DNA of 12,469 nt from the NCBI GenBank assembly GCA_025980625.1, contig JAICXG010000063.1, forward strand, positions 1 through 12,469, in the 5' to 3' direction. This document shows, piece after piece, positions 11,977 through 12,469 of the stretch. The position numbers and the translations under genes were made by a program. The notes beneath the pieces were generated by a model. That model made no database searches. It was not told where the DNA came from and saw nothing but the letters and a program-made list of their open reading frames with translations. The stretch comes from Chthoniobacterales bacterium (GTDB lineage Bacteria; Verrucomicrobiota; Verrucomicrobiia; Chthoniobacterales; UBA10450). Position 1 is the first letter of the stretch, and every line of letters starts with the position of its first letter.

Positions 11977-12469
11977 ATGACCATCCTCGCGCTCGAAACC
12001 TCCTGCGACGAAACCGGCGTTGCCATCCTCCGCGATCAGGAGTTACTCGCGAGCGAAGTCACATCCCAGGTTGCTGCCCATCAACCTTACGGCGGAGTGG
12101 TGCCCGAAGTTGCCTCCCGCCATCATCTGCAAAACGCGCCCAAGCTCCTCGACCGCGCGCTTGTCCAGGCTGCCATCTCGTTAGGCGAAATCGACGCCTT
12201 CGCGGCCACGAGCGGACCGGGCCTGGCGAGCTCGCTCATGATCGGCGCCTCGCTCGCGAAAGGCGGCGCGCGCGGCCGCGGAAGGCCCTACCTCGCGATC
12301 AACCATCTCGAAGGGCATCTTCTTTCGCCTTTCTTCGGAAGCAAAGCCGCAGTCGAGCCTAACGTCGCTTTGATCGTCAGCGGCGGCCACACCTTGCTCG
12401 TCGAAGTGCGGGAGGTGGGCGATTACAAAATCCTCGGCCGCACCCTCGACGACGCGGCCGGCGAAGCCT
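11977..12469 (+). CDS. tsaD: tRNA N6-threonylcarbamoyladenosine transferase, 5' part
   Basis: The first 164 codons of a TsaD/Kae1/YgjD protein, cut by the window end. TsaD moves threonylcarbamoyl from its adenylate to A37 of ANN-decoding tRNAs, with TsaB and TsaE, in the cytoplasm. The N-terminal ILALETSCDETGVAI, HQPYGGVVPEVASRHH, TSGPGLASSL and NHLEGH (the metal-binding His-x3-His) are family signatures, and VSGGHTLLV is the nucleotide-binding strand-turn. Between GASLAKGG and the NHLEGH strand the sequence ARGRGRPYLA is more basic than I expect. ATG 11977 is chosen because the family motif starts three residues later; there is no Shine-Dalgarno sequence. Confidence 0.95.
   Translation, partial: MTILALETSCDETGVAILRDQELLASEVTSQVAAHQPYGGVVPEVASRHHLQNAPKLLDRALVQAAISLGEIDAFAATSGPGLASSLMIGASLAKGGARGRGRPYLAINHLEGHLLSPFFGSKAAVEPNVALIVSGGHTLLVEVREVGDYKILGRTLDDAAGEA

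Larger units (their letters stand above)
893..12364. repeat. dispersed octamer CGTTAGGC, 14 exact copies
   Basis: Exact copies on the plus strand start at 893, 1675, 2641, 8641 and 12179. Copies on the minus strand (GCCTAACG read on plus) start at 1376, 1992, 3931, 4024, 6035, 6286, 8839, 10402 and 12357. Eleven are preceded by T and three by A, so the consensus is WCGTTAGGC. Seven-base versions lie at 5947 and 7157. Versions with only the TTAGGC core lie at 968, 3722, 4862, 5418, 5984 and 9071. About 0.4 copies of an octamer are expected on both strands at uniform base use. This is a scattered word, not a continuous feature; the coordinates span first to last copy. Confidence 0.85.

Overview
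The window is ordinary chromosomal DNA from a GC-rich, Gram-negative bacterium. The genes are densely packed on both strands. An outer membrane is implied by the ADP-heptose epimerase hldD (LPS inner core) and by a TonB-dependent receptor. The dispersed hairpin repeats, the deoxyhypusine-synthase-like gene and the general lack of Shine-Dalgarno sequences make me think of a soil verrucomicrobium (Chthoniobacterales/Spartobacteria type). That placement is inference from general knowledge, not from a search. There are no phage genes, transposases or CRISPR arrays.

Layout. A tRNA-Gly(GCC) lies on the minus strand at the left end. Four plus-strand genes follow closely: a DoxX-like membrane protein, a GH26-like secreted glycosidase that overlaps it at a CTGA junction, an OsmC-like protein and a GNAT acetyltransferase resembling spermidine/thialysine acetyltransferases. 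Facing them on the minus strand are a deoxyhypusine-synthase-like protein and hldD, separated by a hairpin-rich repeat (A). A region of about 400 bp then carries a cobalamin riboswitch that reads into a BtuB-type TonB-dependent receptor. After a degenerate repeat (C) comes rmuC on the plus strand, which converges on a secreted DUF885 metallopeptidase-like gene. This is divergent from a ctpA-type S41 protease. Repeat D separates ctpA from the start of tsaD, which runs off the right end.

Functional links. The clearest unit is riboswitch plus receptor: B12-repressed uptake of cobalamin or a related corrinoid. The acetyltransferase and the DHS-like enzyme may both act on polyamines. The other genes look like unlinked housekeeping and envelope functions.

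Most unusual points. (1) The octamer CGTTAGGC occurs 14 times on both strands, about 0.4 expected. It is used in several reading frames and at gene ends, and its density resembles that of a DNA uptake sequence. (2) A 136-bp double-hairpin inverted repeat lies inside the signal-peptide-coding part of the receptor gene and is read through in frame. (3) This repeat belongs to a family of paired short hairpins with TCT/AGA or TTC/GAA loops, present at four places, whose stems differ while keeping base pairing. (4) The riboswitch-controlled gene is the only one here with a clear Shine-Dalgarno sequence.
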